Shown here piece after piece: positions 33,090 through 45,052 of a stretch of 59,217 nucleotides of DNA. The notes below the pieces were generated by a model. That model was not told the DNA's origin. It worked only from the letters and a program-made list of their open reading frames with translations, and made no database searches. Numbering within the stretch: the first letter of the stretch is position 1; each line of letters opens with the position of its first letter. The DNA comes from Basidiobolus meristosporus CBS 931.73 (Eukaryota > Basidiobolomycota > Basidiobolomycetes > Basidiobolales > Basidiobolaceae). Location of the stretch: assembly GCA_002104905.1 (NCBI GenBank), contig MCFE01000552.1:1-59217 (forward strand). Reading direction: 5' to 3'. The translations under genes were made by a program, and so were the position numbers.

Positions 33090-34451
33090 TTAATATTGGC
33101 TATAGCAGCCAAATATAAGCTTTTTATACACCAAATGGATGTAAAAGCTGCATTTTTGAATGGAAAACTTGCTCAGGATGTGTGCATGAGCCAGCCTGAT
33201 GGGTTTGCTGACCAAAACAATCCCCATTTGGACTGCAAGCTTAAAAAATCTCTATATGGACTCATACAATATCAAAAGCCTGGAATTGCCAGACAGATTC
33301 TTATTTGGAATTTTTGAGTCTCAAAAGGAGCAATGCTGACTATAGTGTATACTACAGGCCAGATAGAACAAATCCAGTGCTATTAGCTCTATATGCAGAT
33401 GATCTTACTAAAGCCACCAATAACCTAGAAACATTGGAAGAGACTAAATTCAGCCTATCTAAAGAGTTTACAATATCAATATCAGCTACCCCAATGGGGA
33501 CAAACCTTAACTTGATCAAATCTCAGCCAAATCAAGAGAGCTTGGCGCCATCTGAAAGCCCTGACTTTCCTTATCAATCTATGGTCAGCTGTCTGATGCA
33601 TAGCATGCTTGGAATATGTCCCGATATCTCATATCCAGTGGCAGTTGTCAGCCAGCATAATCAGATTTATTGGTCTGATCATATTACAGCAGTTAAGTAA
33701 ATTTTAAGATACCTAAAAGGAACTGCTGATATCTGCTGAAGGTACACCAATAAAGATTCAGAACAAGATATTGTGGGATATTCTGATGCTGGTTGGGGAC
33801 AAAACTTAGCAGACAGAAGATCCACCACAGGATACACCTTTCTTTACTGTAAAGGAGCAATTTCATGGGATTCAAGAAAGCAACCAACTATAGCACTTTC
33901 TACCACAGGGGCAGAGTATATGGGAGCCTGTGAAGCTACCAAATAAGCAATGTGATTAAGGAAGCTTTTTAAAGACTGAGGCTTATGTCATATGGTGCCT
34001 ATTACTTTATTTCATGATAATTGAGGATGTACTCAATTAGGTAGAAATCCAGCTTTTCATGCTAGAACTAAGCACATAGATATCAGAAATCATTTCATAT
34101 GTAAAGCTATAGGGGATAACCTAGTTAACTTGGCTTACTGTCTTACTGATGAAATGCTTGCTGACATATTCACCAAGCCATTAGCTAGTGACATGTATAA
34201 ATAATATAAGTCAAAATTAGGACTAGTCAGTATGAACATTTAGTTGAGTGGGAGTGTTGTAAAAATTTGTAATTTCACCTAAATACTCACCCAACTTAGC
34301 CACTTTGATCATTACCTTTGAATCCAAGAGAAAACTGAGCAAATTCCTTGTTAGGATTTACTTGGAATATTTTCACCAAAATTTCAGGTACCCAGAACAT
34401 GAAAATTAGATAAGTTGTCCAAACAGCCCCAAAGTTTGCACACATGCTTTT
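33090..34451 (+). mobile_element. Truncated Ty1/copia copy C (RT, RNase H, first part of 3' LTR)
   Basis: Starts abruptly in RT exactly where T4 ends: HQMDVKAAFLNGKLAQDV, KKSLYGLIQ, ALYADDLTKAT (YVDD as YADD). It then passes through a deletion (EFTISISATPMGTNLN) into RNase H with stops (ALSTTGAEYMGA; a TAA after ATK). The 3' LTR starts at 34,255 and is cut at 34,451 by insertion of copia B. The rest of this LTR is at 39,139-39,290. Divergence from B and D marks it as older. Confidence 0.85.
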
Positions 34452-34800
34452 TGTTGTAAAAAATTGCAATTCCACCTAAATACTCACCTAACTTAGTCAC
34501 TTAGTTCATTACCCTCAAATCCTAGAGAATACTGACCAAATTGCTTGTTGGGATTTACTTAGAATATTCTCACCAGAATACCAGGTACCCAGAACATGAA
34601 AATTCTCAAAGTTGTTGAAACAGCCCCATACTTTTCACACATGTTCTTGGGACCTTCCTTAGTCTATTCTACGTGTTTGTAATGCCAAGACCAGGTAAAA
34701 GTATAAATACTACTTTTTCATTCAATAAATCATTAAGTGTAACCCACAAAATCTACTTGTTCTCCCAATCACTTCCAATATCTCCAAGACTCTTACAACA
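34452..34800 (+). repeat. 5' LTR of copia B
   Basis: 349 bp; 'gtataaata' TATA-like box at about 34,700-34,708. Confidence 0.92.
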
Positions 34801-34813
34801 GGTTATGAGCCCC
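34801..34813 (+). other. Copia B primer-binding site with embedded gag ATG
   Basis: GGTTATGAGCCCC, identical to copia A. The ATG at 34,805-34,807 opens the gag frame MSPKLSLSAMSTTAITG, which runs on without a stop for over 330 codons. Confidence 0.8.
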
Positions 34814-37800
34814 AAGCTGTCACTCTCTGCAATGTCTACTACTGCTATTACTGGAATTTTTCCCTCTGCTGAAAAGTTGGATGGATCTAACTACCAAGTG
34901 TGGAAGGTGAAGATAAAGATGCTGCTACAAGAAAGAGGCCTTTGGGATATTGTCATGGGAGAAGAATGCCCTCCTAAAAAAGTGGGAGAGGAAGCCTCAA
35001 AGTACCAGAGGAAAGAACAAAGTGCCTTCAACTGCATTTGCCTTGATGTTAAAGACAAATTGCTAATTCAATGCTCAAGAGCAAAAACAGCAAAGAATGC
35101 CAGGAAGGCATTAGAAGACACCTACCAGTCATGTTCAGCTGCCAAGAAAATGTATCTGAGACAAAAATTCTTTACTACAAAGATGCTCCCAGGAGAAGAA
35201 AAGAAAAATCTAATTAACAGAATTACCCTGCTGGTAGCTGAGATGGAATCTGTGGGTGTACCAGCTACTGATGAGGATGTGATAGGTACCATCCTGAATA
35301 GCCTGACAGACAAGCTTCATAGCGTTGTATCAGCCCTAGAGCCCAGAACTGAAGATTTGACCTTAAATTATGTATATGGAAGGCTCCTGGATGAAGAATT
35401 AAGAAAATCAAGCGCCGATAAGAAGGAAGAAGAAAGTGCTTTAATAAGCAATGATAACCAACAAATGAGGTACCCTAGACCCTATAAAGGCAACAGCAAC
35501 CTGTTTTGTAACTACTGCAAAAGGAAAGGACACACATCAGACAGGTGTCTCAAAAAGAAAGATAATCAGCAAAAGAAGCCTGAATATGGAAATGCTGCAA
35601 CAACTGAAGATAGACTATTGATATCTGCACTAAATATGACCACAAACAAGGATTCTCAGACCTGTTATATTGACTATGGAGCATCTCAACACTTTACACA
35701 CCAAAAAGAACTTTTTACCCAATATCAAGAAATTCTAGTTAAGAAGGTTTCATGGGTGACAATAGAACACTTAATGCAGTGGGAGAAGGAACTATCCAAG
35801 TAAACCTTGGAAGCAGTGAAGGAAGGCATACACTGACCTTTAAAGAAATACTCTATTTACCAGAAATAACCAAGTACCTACTCTCTGTAAGCAAGGCCAC
35901 AGCAGAAGGACTCAGTTTCAGTTTTGACAATTCTGGATGCAGGATCACTGATCAAAATGGTGCCCATATTGCTTTGGGCATCAGAGATCAGAATCTATAC
36001 AAGTTGACTTATATTCCATCATATCTGGAAGCCAATATAAGTAACTTAAATGAAGAAACACCAATGCTTTGGCACAGGAGATTTGGACACATCAATTTTG
36101 ATCATTTGCGTAAAATGATCAAAGATCAGCTAATTTCTGGAGTGAAAATTGATCCCCCAGCTAATTTGGAGCACTGCAAAGCCTGCATATATGGGAAACA
36201 AGCCAGACAACTGTTCAAGAGCTGTGGGTTAATCAAAACTAAGAAAAAATTGGATCTTATTCACTCAGATCTGTGTGGACCTATGCAAAATTTATCCTTA
36301 GGTGGATGAAGTATTCAGTCACTTTTATTGATGATTATACAAGACACACATGGGTCTACTTCATGGAGATAAAGGAAGAAGCTCTGTCTAAGTTCTGGGA
36401 GTTTAAAGCCATGGTGGAGAGAGAAACTGGTGAAAAAATCAAGAAAATAGGCTCTGACAATGGTGGAGAATATACCTCAAAACTCTTCATCCACTGCTGC
36501 AAAATTCATGGGATAAAGCAAGAAGCTACTGTACCATAATCCCCACAGCAAAATGGAGTAGCAGAACAAGCTAACAGATCAATAATTGATATGGCAAGAT
36601 CTATGATCCATGATCAAAAATTATCCTATGAATTTTGGGCTGAATCAGTCACCACTGCTGTATACCTTAAAAATAGGAGTTATAACAGAATACTTTGTGA
36701 TTCTACTCCATTTAAAGCATGGTATGGATACAGACCAAGTGCAGTACATCTAAGAATATTTGGGTGTACAGCATATACCAAAAAACTGGCCGGAAATCAG
36801 TCAAAATTTGAGCCAAAAAGTGTAAAATGCATATTTTTGGGCTACTGCAATAAAAGTAAAGCATACAGACTCTACAATACCAAAGCAAAGAAGCTAATCA
36901 AGTCCAGGGATGTGTTGTTTGATGAAAATTCAAAAGTCCCACAAAAAAAGACATCAGATGATGACAAAAATTTGATCTCAAGTCCACCAATTGTCAGGAT
37001 TGAATCAGAGCAAAACAATTAAGATTTTCTCACTCCAGAGGACTCTATAAACATGGTTCAGCCAGAATCAGTGCCTAGGAATATACCAGAAGTGATCATT
37101 CCAGTATTAAATGCCCAGAGATCCAATGGGATAAGAAATAGCCCAAATTACTATATCAATGAGGGTACAAACTTAGCCTATGCCTATTCAGTCCATATTG
37201 ATGAGCCCCAGACTGTAAAAGAGGCCCTAAATAGCCCGCAGACAAAGTTTTGGAGATCTGCAATGACTGAGGAATATCATGCCCAGATGGAAATCAAACT
37301 TGGGACTTAGTCAAATTACCAATCAACCAAGAATCAATTGGATACAGATGGGTCTTCAAGACAAAACACAAGGATGATGGTACAATTGAAAGATACAAAG
37401 CAAGACTTGTAGCCAAAGGATACTCTCAAACAAAAGGACTTGACTACACTGAGACCTTTGCACTGGTAGCCAAGTTTAATTCCATCAGATTAATATTGGC
37501 TATTACAGCCAAATATAAGTTTTTATTCATCGAATGGATGTAAAGACTGCATTTTTGAATGGAGAACTTGATGAGGACATGTATATGGACCAGCCTGATG
37601 GGTTTGTTGACCAAGATAACCCCCATTTGGTCTGCAAGCTTAAAAAGTAACTATATGGTCTCAAACATTCACCAAGAGCCTAGAATTGCAAGATAGATTC
37701 TTAATTGGAATCTTTGAGTTTCAAAAGAAGTAATGCTGACTATAGTATACACTGTAAGCCAGATAGAGCAAATCCAATTCTATTAGCTCTATATGTGAAT

Positions 37801-38772
37801 GATCTTATTATAGCCGCCAATAACCTAGAAACATTGGAAAAGACTAAATCCAGCCTATCTAAGGAGTTCAAGATGTCTGATTTAGGAGAACTTAGTTACT
37901 ACTTAGGGATTTAGTTCTCCATAGACAGAAGTACCCAGACTATTACCCTAAGCCAATCCAAGTATATTCAAGATATACTAAAGAAGTACAAAATGGAAGA
38001 CTGTAAACTGGCAGCTACCCCAATGGAGACAAACCTTAACTTGGTCAAAACTCAACTAAATCAAGAGAGCTTGGTGCCATCTGAAAGCCCTGACTTTCCT
38101 TATCAATCTATGGTTGGCAGTCTGATGTATATCATGCTTGGAACATGTCCAGATATCTCATAATCAGTAGGAGTTGTCAGCCAATATAATCAGAACTATG
38201 GATCTGATCATATTGCAGCAGTTAAGCGGATTTTTAGATACCTAAAAGGAACTGATGATATCTGCTTACAATACACTTATAAGGATTTGGAACAGGATCT
38301 TGTGGGATACTCTGATGCTGATTGGGGATGAAATTTGGAAGACAGAAGATCCACCACAGGATACACCTTTCTTTACTGTAAAGGAGTAATATCACAGAAT
38401 TCAAGAAAGCAACCAACCGTAGCACTTTCCACCACAGAAGCAGAGTATATGGCAGCCTTTGAAGCTACAAAAGAAGCAATGTGGTTAAGAAAGCTTTTTA
38501 CAGATTTAGGCCTATGTCAAAAAACTCCTATTACTTTATTTCAAGATAGTCAAGGATGTATTCAATTAGGTAGAAATCCAACTTTTCATGCTAGAACCAA
38601 GCACATAGATATTAGACATCATTTCATATGTGAAGCTATAGAGAATAACTTGGTTATCTTAGTTTACTGTCCTGCAGATGAAATGATTGCAGACATATTT
38701 ACCAAATCATTAGCTAGAGACAAGTTTGAATATCTTAGGTCAAAATTAGGACTAGTTGGTATGAACATTTAG
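34805..38772 (+). pseudogene. Copia B gag-pol, broken
   Basis: Gag and protease are one open frame from the PBS ATG to about 35,750: NYQVWKVKIKMLLQERGLWD, knuckle CNYCKRKGHTSDRC, protease CYIDYGASQHFT, where the usual DSGA is DYGA. A shift at about 35,750 is followed by an open integrase N-terminal part (35,752-36,309; LWHRRFGHINFDHL, HCKACIYGKQAR), a further shift near 36,300, core IGSDNGGEYTSKLF, a TAA (about 36,538) before PQQNGVAEQANR, then LRIFGCTAYTKKLAG. RT has multiple stops and ALYVNDLIIAAN (YVDD as YVND). RNase H is open at 38,335-38,772: ALSTTEAEYMAA, HARTKHIDIRHHF, DIFTKSLARDKFEY. At least six lesions. Confidence 0.88.
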
Positions 38773-38783
38773 CTGAGTGGGAG

Positions 38784-39133
38784 TGTTGTAAAAATTTGTA
38801 TTTCCACCTAAATATTCACCTAACTTAGTCACTTAGATCATCACCTTCAAATCCTAGAGAATACTGACCAAAATTCCATGTTGGGATTTACTTAGAATAT
38901 TTTCACCAAAATACCAAGTACCTAGAACATGAAAATTCTCAAAGTTGTCCAAACAGCCCCAAACTTTGCACACATGCTCTTGGGACCATTCTTAGCCTAT
39001 TCTATGTGTTTGTAATGCTAAGACCAGGTAAAAGTATAAATACTGCTTTTGCATTCAATAAATCATTAAGTGAAAACCACATAATCTACTTGTTCTCTCA
39101 ATCACTTTCAGTATCTCCAAGACTCTTACAACA
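38784..39133 (+). repeat. 3' LTR of copia B
   Basis: 350 bp, TGTTGTAA...TTACAACA, followed by the CTTTT duplication. Confidence 0.92.
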
Positions 39134-39138
39134 CTTTT

Positions 39139-39290
39139 GGGACCTTCTAAAGCTAATGCCATGTGTTTGTTATGCCAAGAGCATGTAAAAGTATGAACAC
39201 TACTTCTACATTCAATGAATCACTGAGTGAAAACCACATTATCTTCTTATTCTCCAAATCACGTCCAATATCTCTAAGACTCTTGCAACA
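39139..39290 (+). repeat. Remainder of the 3' LTR of copy C
   Basis: Continues from 34,451: together 34,255-34,451 and 39,139-39,290 make one 349-bp LTR ending 'tcttgcaaca'. This proves copia B is nested in copy C. Confidence 0.85.
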
Positions 39291-39970
39291 ACATCTAATG
39301 CCTTCCAGGCACTCTTGACCATTTTGCTCTTGAGCATTGAATCAGCAATTTGTCTCTAACATTAAGGTAAATGCAGTCAAAGCCACTTTGATTTCTTGTC
39401 TGGTACTTTCATGCATCTTCTCCCATGCTACTAGGGGGGCATTATTCTTCCATAACAATATCCCAAAGGCCACATTCTGTTATGAATAGATATTCCTGTA
39501 GGAACATCTTCAGCTTCACCCTCCAGACTTGGTAGTTAGATCCATCTAACTTTTCTGCAGAGGGAAAAATTCCAGTAATAGGAGCCATGGCATTGCAGAG
39601 AGCAATAGCTTGGAGCTTGTAGCCTGTTGTAAGAGTCTTGGGGATATTGTAAGTGTCCTGGAGAAAAAGTGGATAATTTGGCTTTCACTTGACAATTGAT
39701 TGAATGGAAAAGCAGTGTTTATAATTTTACATAGCCCTTACAAAAAAATATGCAGAATATGCATAAAAGGGCCCAAGAATATGTGTGCAAGGCTTGGGGC
39801 TGTTTGGACACCTTTGCAAAATCCATGCACCAGATACCTGCTGTTTTGGTACAGATATTCTAAGTAAATCCCAATAAGGAATTTGGTTGGAATTGTTTAA
39901 GACTTGTGGGAAATGATCTAATTGTCCAAGTTAGGTGAATACTGAGGTGGATTTACAAGCTTTTGCAACA
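39291..39970 (-). mobile_element. Truncated Ty1/copia fragment F (gag start and 5' LTR, minus)
   Basis: The minus strand from 39,970 gives a complete 346-bp LTR (39,970-39,625), then a decayed primer site GGCTACAAGCTCC in place of GGTTATGAGCCCC, then gag to about codon 100. It breaks at 39,291, right after the LTR of copy C. In-frame damage is heavy. Inverted relative to the neighbouring B and D elements. Confidence 0.8.
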
Positions 39971-40021
39971 TAAACTACTTGTTCTCCCAATCATTTCCAA
40001 ATCTTCAAAACTCTTACAACA
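39971..40021 (+). repeat. 3'-end fragment of another copia LTR
   Basis: 'ataaactacttgttctccc' through 'ctcttacaaca' matches the last 51 bp of the family LTR, plus strand. It suggests F inserted in, or recombined with, a plus-strand LTR. Confidence 0.7.
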
Positions 40022-40134
40022 CAGGAGATTCCCAAATGGAAAGCATGGTTCTATATTTGCAATGTACCAAGCAAAAGGAGTGGAGTAAGCCATGCTACAA
40101 ACTCATCTGGAGCACAGTCCACAACTCTTAGAAC

Positions 40135-40483
40135 TGTTGTAAAAACTTGTATTTCCACCTAAATATTCACCTAACTTAGTCACTTAGATCATTACCTTCA
40201 AATCCTAGAGAATACTGACCAAATTCCTTGTTGGGATTTACTTAGAATATTTTCACTAAAATACCAAGTACCTAGAACATGGAAATTCTCAAAGTTATCT
40301 AAACAGCCCCAAACTTTGCACACATGCTCTTGGGACCTTCCTTAATCTATTCTACGTGTTTGTAATGCCAAGACCAGGTAAAAGTATAAAAACTACTTTT
40401 ACATTCAGTAAATCATTAAGTGAAAACCACATAATCTACTTGTCCCCCCAATCACTTCCAATATCTCCAAGATGCTTACAACA
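40135..40483 (+). repeat. 5' LTR of copia D
   Basis: 349 bp, TGTTGTAA...TTACAACA. Confidence 0.92.
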
Positions 40484-40496
40484 GGTTATGCGCCCC
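40484..40496 (+). other. Copia D primer-binding site (one mismatch)
   Basis: GGTTATGCGCCCC: as in A and B but with A to C after the ATG. The gag ATG (40,488-40,490) is kept, giving MRPKLSLSAM. Confidence 0.75.
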
Positions 40497-43400
40497 AAGC
40501 TGTCACTCTCTGCAATGTCTACTACTGCTATTACTGGAATTTTCCCCTCTGCTGAAAAGTTGGATGGCTCTAACTACCAAGTGTGGAAGGTGAAGATAAA
40601 GATGCTGCTACAAGAAAGAGGCCTTTGGGATATTGTCATGGGAGGAGAATGCCCTCCTAAAAACGTGGAAGAGGAAGCCTTAAAGTACCAGAAGAAAGAA
40701 CAAAGTGCCTTTAACTGCATTTGCCTTAATGTCAAGGACATTTGCTAACTCAATGCTCAAGAGCAAAAACGGCAAAGAATGCCTGGAAAGCATTAGAAGA
40801 CACCTACCAGTCATGTTCAGCTGCCAAGAAAATGTATCTGAGACAAAAATTCTTTACTACAAAGATGCTGCCAGGAGAAGAAATGAAAAATCTAATTAAC
40901 AGAATTACCCTGGTGGTAGATGAGATGGAATCTGTGGGTGTACCAACTACTGATGAGGATGTGATAGTTACCATCCTGAATAGCCTGACATATGAGTTTC
41001 AGGGCCTTGTATCAGCCCTAGAGTCCAGAACTGAAGATTTGACCTTAAATTACGTATATGGAAGGCTCCTGGATGAAGAATTAAGAAAATCAAGCACCAA
41101 TAAGAAGGAAGAAGAAAATGCTTTAATAAGCAATGATAACCAACAAAGGAGGTACCCAAGACCCAACAAAGGCAACAGCAACCTATTTTGCAACTACTGA
41201 AAAAGGAAAGGACACACATCAGACCGGTGTCTCAAATAGAGAGATTATCAGCAAAAGAAGCCTGAATATGGAAATGCTGCAACAACTGAAGATAGACTAT
41301 TCATATCTGCACTAAATATGACCACAAACAATGATTCTCAGATGTGGTATATTGACTCTGGAGCTTCTCAACACTTTACACACCAAAAAGAACTTTTTAC
41401 CCAATATCAAGAAATTCCACTTAAAAGGTTTTCATGGGCAACAATAGAACACTTGATGCAGTGGGAGAAGGAACTATCCAAGTAAACCTTAGAAGCAGTG
41501 AAGGAAGCTATACACTGACCTTTAAAGAAGTACTCTATGTACCAGAAATAGCCAAGTACCTACTCTCTGTAAGCAAGGCCACAGCAGAAGGACTTAGTTT
41601 CAGTTTTGACAATTCTGGATGCAGGATCACTGATCAAAATGGTGCCCATATTGCTTTGGGCATCAGAGATCAGAATCTATACAAGTTGACTTATATTCCA
41701 TCATATCTGGAAGCCAATATAAGTAACTTAAATGAAGAAACACCAATGCTTTGGCACAGGAGATTTGGACACATCAATTTTGATCATTTGCGTAAAATGA
41801 TCAAAGATCAGCTAATTTCTGGAGTGAAAATTGATCCCCCAGCTAATTTGGAGCACTGCAAAGCCTGCATATATGGGAAACAAGCCAGACAACCGTTCAA
41901 GAGCTCTGGGTTAATCAAAACTAAGAAAAAATTGGATCTTATTCACTCAGATCTGTGTGGACCTATGCAAAATTTATCCTTAGGCGGGATGAAGTATTCA
42001 GTCACTTTTATTGATGATTATACAAGATACACATGGGTCTACTTCATGGAGAGAAAGGAAGAAGCTCTGTCTAAGTTTGGGGAGTTTAAAGCCATGGTGG
42101 AGAGAGAAACTGGTGAAAAAATCAAGAAAATACGCTCTGACTATGGTGGAGAATATACCTCAAAACTCTTCATCCACTGCTGCAAAATTCATGGGATAAA
42201 GCAAGAAACTACTGTACCATACTCCCCACAGCAAAATGGAGTAGCAGAGCAAGCTAACGGATCAATAATTGATATGGCAAGATCTATGATCCATGATCAA
42301 AAATTATCCTATGATTTTTGGGCGGAATCAGTTGCCACTGCTGTATATCTTAAAAATAGGAGTTATAACAGAATACTTTGTGATTCTACTCCATTTGAAG
42401 CATGGTATGGATACAGACCAAGTGCAGAACATCTAAGAATATTTGGGTGTACAGCATATGCCAAAAAACTGGCCGGAAATCAGTCAAAACTTGAGCAAAA
42501 AAGTTTAAATGCATATTTTTGGGCTACTGCAATGAGTGAGGAATATCAGGCCCTGATGGAAAATCAAACTTGGGACTTAGTCAAATTACCAATCAACCAA
42601 AAATCAATTGGATGCAGGTGGGTCTTCAAGACAAAATACAAGGCTGATGGTACAATTGAAAGATACAAAGCAAGACTTGTAGCCAAAGGATACTCTCAAA
42701 CAAAAGGACTTGACTATACTGAGACCTTTGCACCGGTAGCCAAGTTTAATTCCATCAGATTAATATTGGCTATTGCAGCAAAATATAAGTTTTTTATTCA
42801 TCAAATGGATGTAAAAACTGCATTTTTGAATGGAGAACTTGATGAGGACATGTATATGGACCAGCCTGATGGGTTTGTTGACCAAGATAACCCCCATTTG
42901 GTCTGCAAGCTTAAAAAGTCACTATATGGTCTCAAACAATCACCAAGAGCCTGGAATTGCAAGATAGATTCTTATCTGGAATCTTTGAGTTTCAAAAGAA
43001 GTAATGCTGACTATAGTATATACTATAAGCCAGATAGAGCAAATCCAGTTCTATTAGCTCTATATGTTGATGATCTTATTATAGCCGCCAATAACCTAGA
43101 AACATTGTAAGAGACTAAATCCAGCCTATCTAAGGAGTTCAAGATGTCTGATCTAGGAGAACTTAGTTACTACTTAGGGATTAAGTTCTCCATAGACAGA
43201 AGTACCCAGACTATTACCCTAAGTCAGTCCAAGTATATTCAAGATATACTAAAGAAGTACCAAATGGAAGACTGTAAACCGGCAGCTACCCCAATGGACA
43301 CAAACCTTAACTTGGTCAAAACTCAACTAAATCAAGAGAGCTTGGTGCCATCTGAAAGCCCTGACTTTCCTTATCAATCTATGGCCGGCAGTCTGATGTA

Positions 43401-44043
43401 TATCATGCTTGGAACATGTCCAGATATCTTGTATTCAGTGGGAGTTGTCAGCCAACATAATCAGAACTATGGATCTGATCATATTGCAGCAGTTAAGCGG
43501 ATTTTTAGATACCTAAAAGGAACTGCTGATATTTGCTTAAGATACACTTATATGGACTCAGAACAAGATCTTGTGGGATACTCTGATGCAGATTGGGGAC
43601 AAAATTTAGAAGACAGAAGATCCACCACAGGATACACCTTTCTTTACTGTAAAGGAGCAATTTCATGGAATTCAAGAGAGTAACCAACCATAGCACTTTC
43701 CACCACAGAGGCAGAGTATATGGCAGCCTGTGAGGCTACAAAAGAAGCAATGTGGTTAAGAAAGCTTTTTACAGATTTAGGCTTATGTCAAAAAATGCCT
43801 ATTACTTTATTTCAAGATAATCAAGGATGTATACAATTAGGTAGAAATCCAACTTTTCATGCTAGAACCAAGCACATATATATTAGACATCATTTCATAT
43901 GTGAAGCTATAGAGAATAACTTAGCTAGCTTAGCTTACTGTCCTACAGATGAAATTAATGCAGACATATTTATCAAACCATTAGCTAGAGACAAGTTTGA
44001 ATATCCTAGGTCAAAATTAGGACTAGTCAGTATGAACATTTAG
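40488..44043 (+). pseudogene. Copia D gag-pol with integrase-RT fusion
   Basis: Gag is broken by a small indel near 40,740. It then has CNY-stop-KRKGHTSDRC (TGA in the zinc knuckle) and WYIDSGASQHFT (intact DSGA). From 41,434 to 43,110 558 codons are open: LWHRRFGHINFDHL, HCKACIYGKQARQ, LIHSDLCGPMQ (first Asp), IRSDYGGEYTS (second Asp), PQQNGVAEQANGS (Glu), then a junction after KSLNAYFWATA straight into [20 protein letters not shown] of RT, with [19 protein letters not shown] and the intact LALYVDDLIIAANN. A TAA (about 43,108) and a TAA at 43,681-43,683 split RT and RNase H. DDE and YVDD are kept, unlike A and B. Confidence 0.88.
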
Positions 44044-44054
44044 CTGAGTGGGAG

Positions 44055-44403
44055 TGTTGTAAAAATTTGTATTTCCACCTAAATATTCACCTAACTTAGT
44101 TACTTAGATCATTACCTTCAGATCCTAGAGAATACTGACCAAATTCCTTGTCGGGATTTACTTAAAATATATTCACCAAAATACCAGGTACCCAGAACAT
44201 GAGAATTCTCAAAGTTGTCCAAACAGCCCCAAACTTTGCACACATGTTCTTGGGACCTTCCTCAATCTATTCTACGTGTTTGTAATGCCAAGACCAGGTA
44301 AAAGTATAAATACTACTTTTACATTCAGTAAATCATTAAGTGAAAACCACATAATCTACTTGTCCTCCCAATCACTTCCAATATCTCCAAGACTCTTACA
44401 ACA
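44055..44403 (+). repeat. 3' LTR of copia D
   Basis: 349 bp, followed by the AGAAC duplication; PPT GAGTGGGAG just upstream (44,046-44,054). Confidence 0.92.
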
Positions 44404-44429
44404 AGAACATCTGCCCAAGATCTTTATTT

Positions 44430-44672
44430 GGATTTATTTGGAAAATTATACTAAAATATGTGGTATTCAGGATATGAGAAATATCAGAGCTGTGCAATGA
44501 GCAACAAGCTTTGTGTACATGTACTTAGGACATTCCTAAGCATATCTCATGATATTTCTTGAAACAAACATTTAATTCTTAAATACCTTTTTCTACACAA
44601 TATATCATTAAGTGAGAAATGTATTACCAATTTGTTATATCAATCAACTCCAATATCATCAAGACTGTAACA
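44430..44672 (+). repeat. Diverged relative of the copia LTR
   Basis: Follows the order of the family LTR ('tactaaaatatgtggtattc', 'tgtgtacatgtacttagga', 'tatatcattaagtgag', '...caagactgtaaca') at clearly lower similarity. It ends in TAACA, probably an older subfamily and the target into which D inserted. Confidence 0.55.
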
Positions 44673-45052
44673 ATGTTTTGCAATTATCCAAGTGACACTC
44701 AGGTCAAAAGTGGTAGTAACAGGGCATATGCTTACAAGAAGTAGGTGCTCTAAACAATACAAGGCATACAGCAACCTTACAAGTATTACACTGAAAAACT
44801 AACAATCTCAGGTGTTACAAGTATGTCAGTGGCAGTAGGTGAGTGCATATGCTCGGATTGATAAGCAAGAGGCCAAAGTATTCTTTGGTTCAAAATGTAA
44901 GCGGAGTACCCATGGTAGTAGCGGGTAAAATGATAAAGAGGAATGATTTCATAGTACAATACATAAAGGGTATGGGGGAGGCAAAAAGGTGTTTTGATAG
45001 TGTCTTGGTGGGATCCCGAGGGTCTGATCCGGATTGCATTATTTTCATAGGG
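44673..45052 (+). mobile_element. Tnp2/Plavaka-like transposon fossil, copy T5 (3' end only)
   Basis: Aligns with the non-coding 3' part of T3 and T4 ('gataagcaagaggccaaagt', 'gagtacccatggtagtag', 'gtgggatcccgaggg') and ends at 45,052 in TTTTCATAGGG. It is the last repeat before the gene-bearing region. Confidence 0.6.

Larger units (their letters stand above)
34452..39133 (+). mobile_element. Ty1/copia LTR retrotransposon, element B
   Basis: 4.68-kb element with LTRs 34,452-34,800 and 38,784-39,133, inserted in the 3' LTR of copy C with duplication CTTTT (34,447-34,451; 39,134-39,138). It carries an intact PBS (34,801-34,813), the longest gag/protease frame of the family and the PPT GAGTGGGAG (38,775-38,783). 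It preserves the linker between integrase and RT that D has lost and A has interrupted, so it is the best guide to family layout. Confidence 0.93.
40135..44403 (+). mobile_element. Ty1/copia LTR retrotransposon, element D
   Basis: 4.27-kb element with 349-bp LTRs (40,135-40,483; 44,055-44,403) and duplication AGAAC (40,130-40,134; 44,404-44,408). By eye the LTRs differ at about 20 positions, mostly transitions. It is shorter than B because about 413 bp between integrase and RT are deleted at a CTGCAAT repeat. The longest uninterrupted pol frame of the family (41,434-43,110) is here. It sits next to a diverged relative of its own LTR (44,430-44,672). Confidence 0.93.

Noticed and set aside
14230-44403. 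Any of the copia or Ty3 copies as a live, autonomous element
   Set aside because: Every copy has stops, shifts or lost catalytic residues in at least two of gag, protease, integrase, RT, RNase H.
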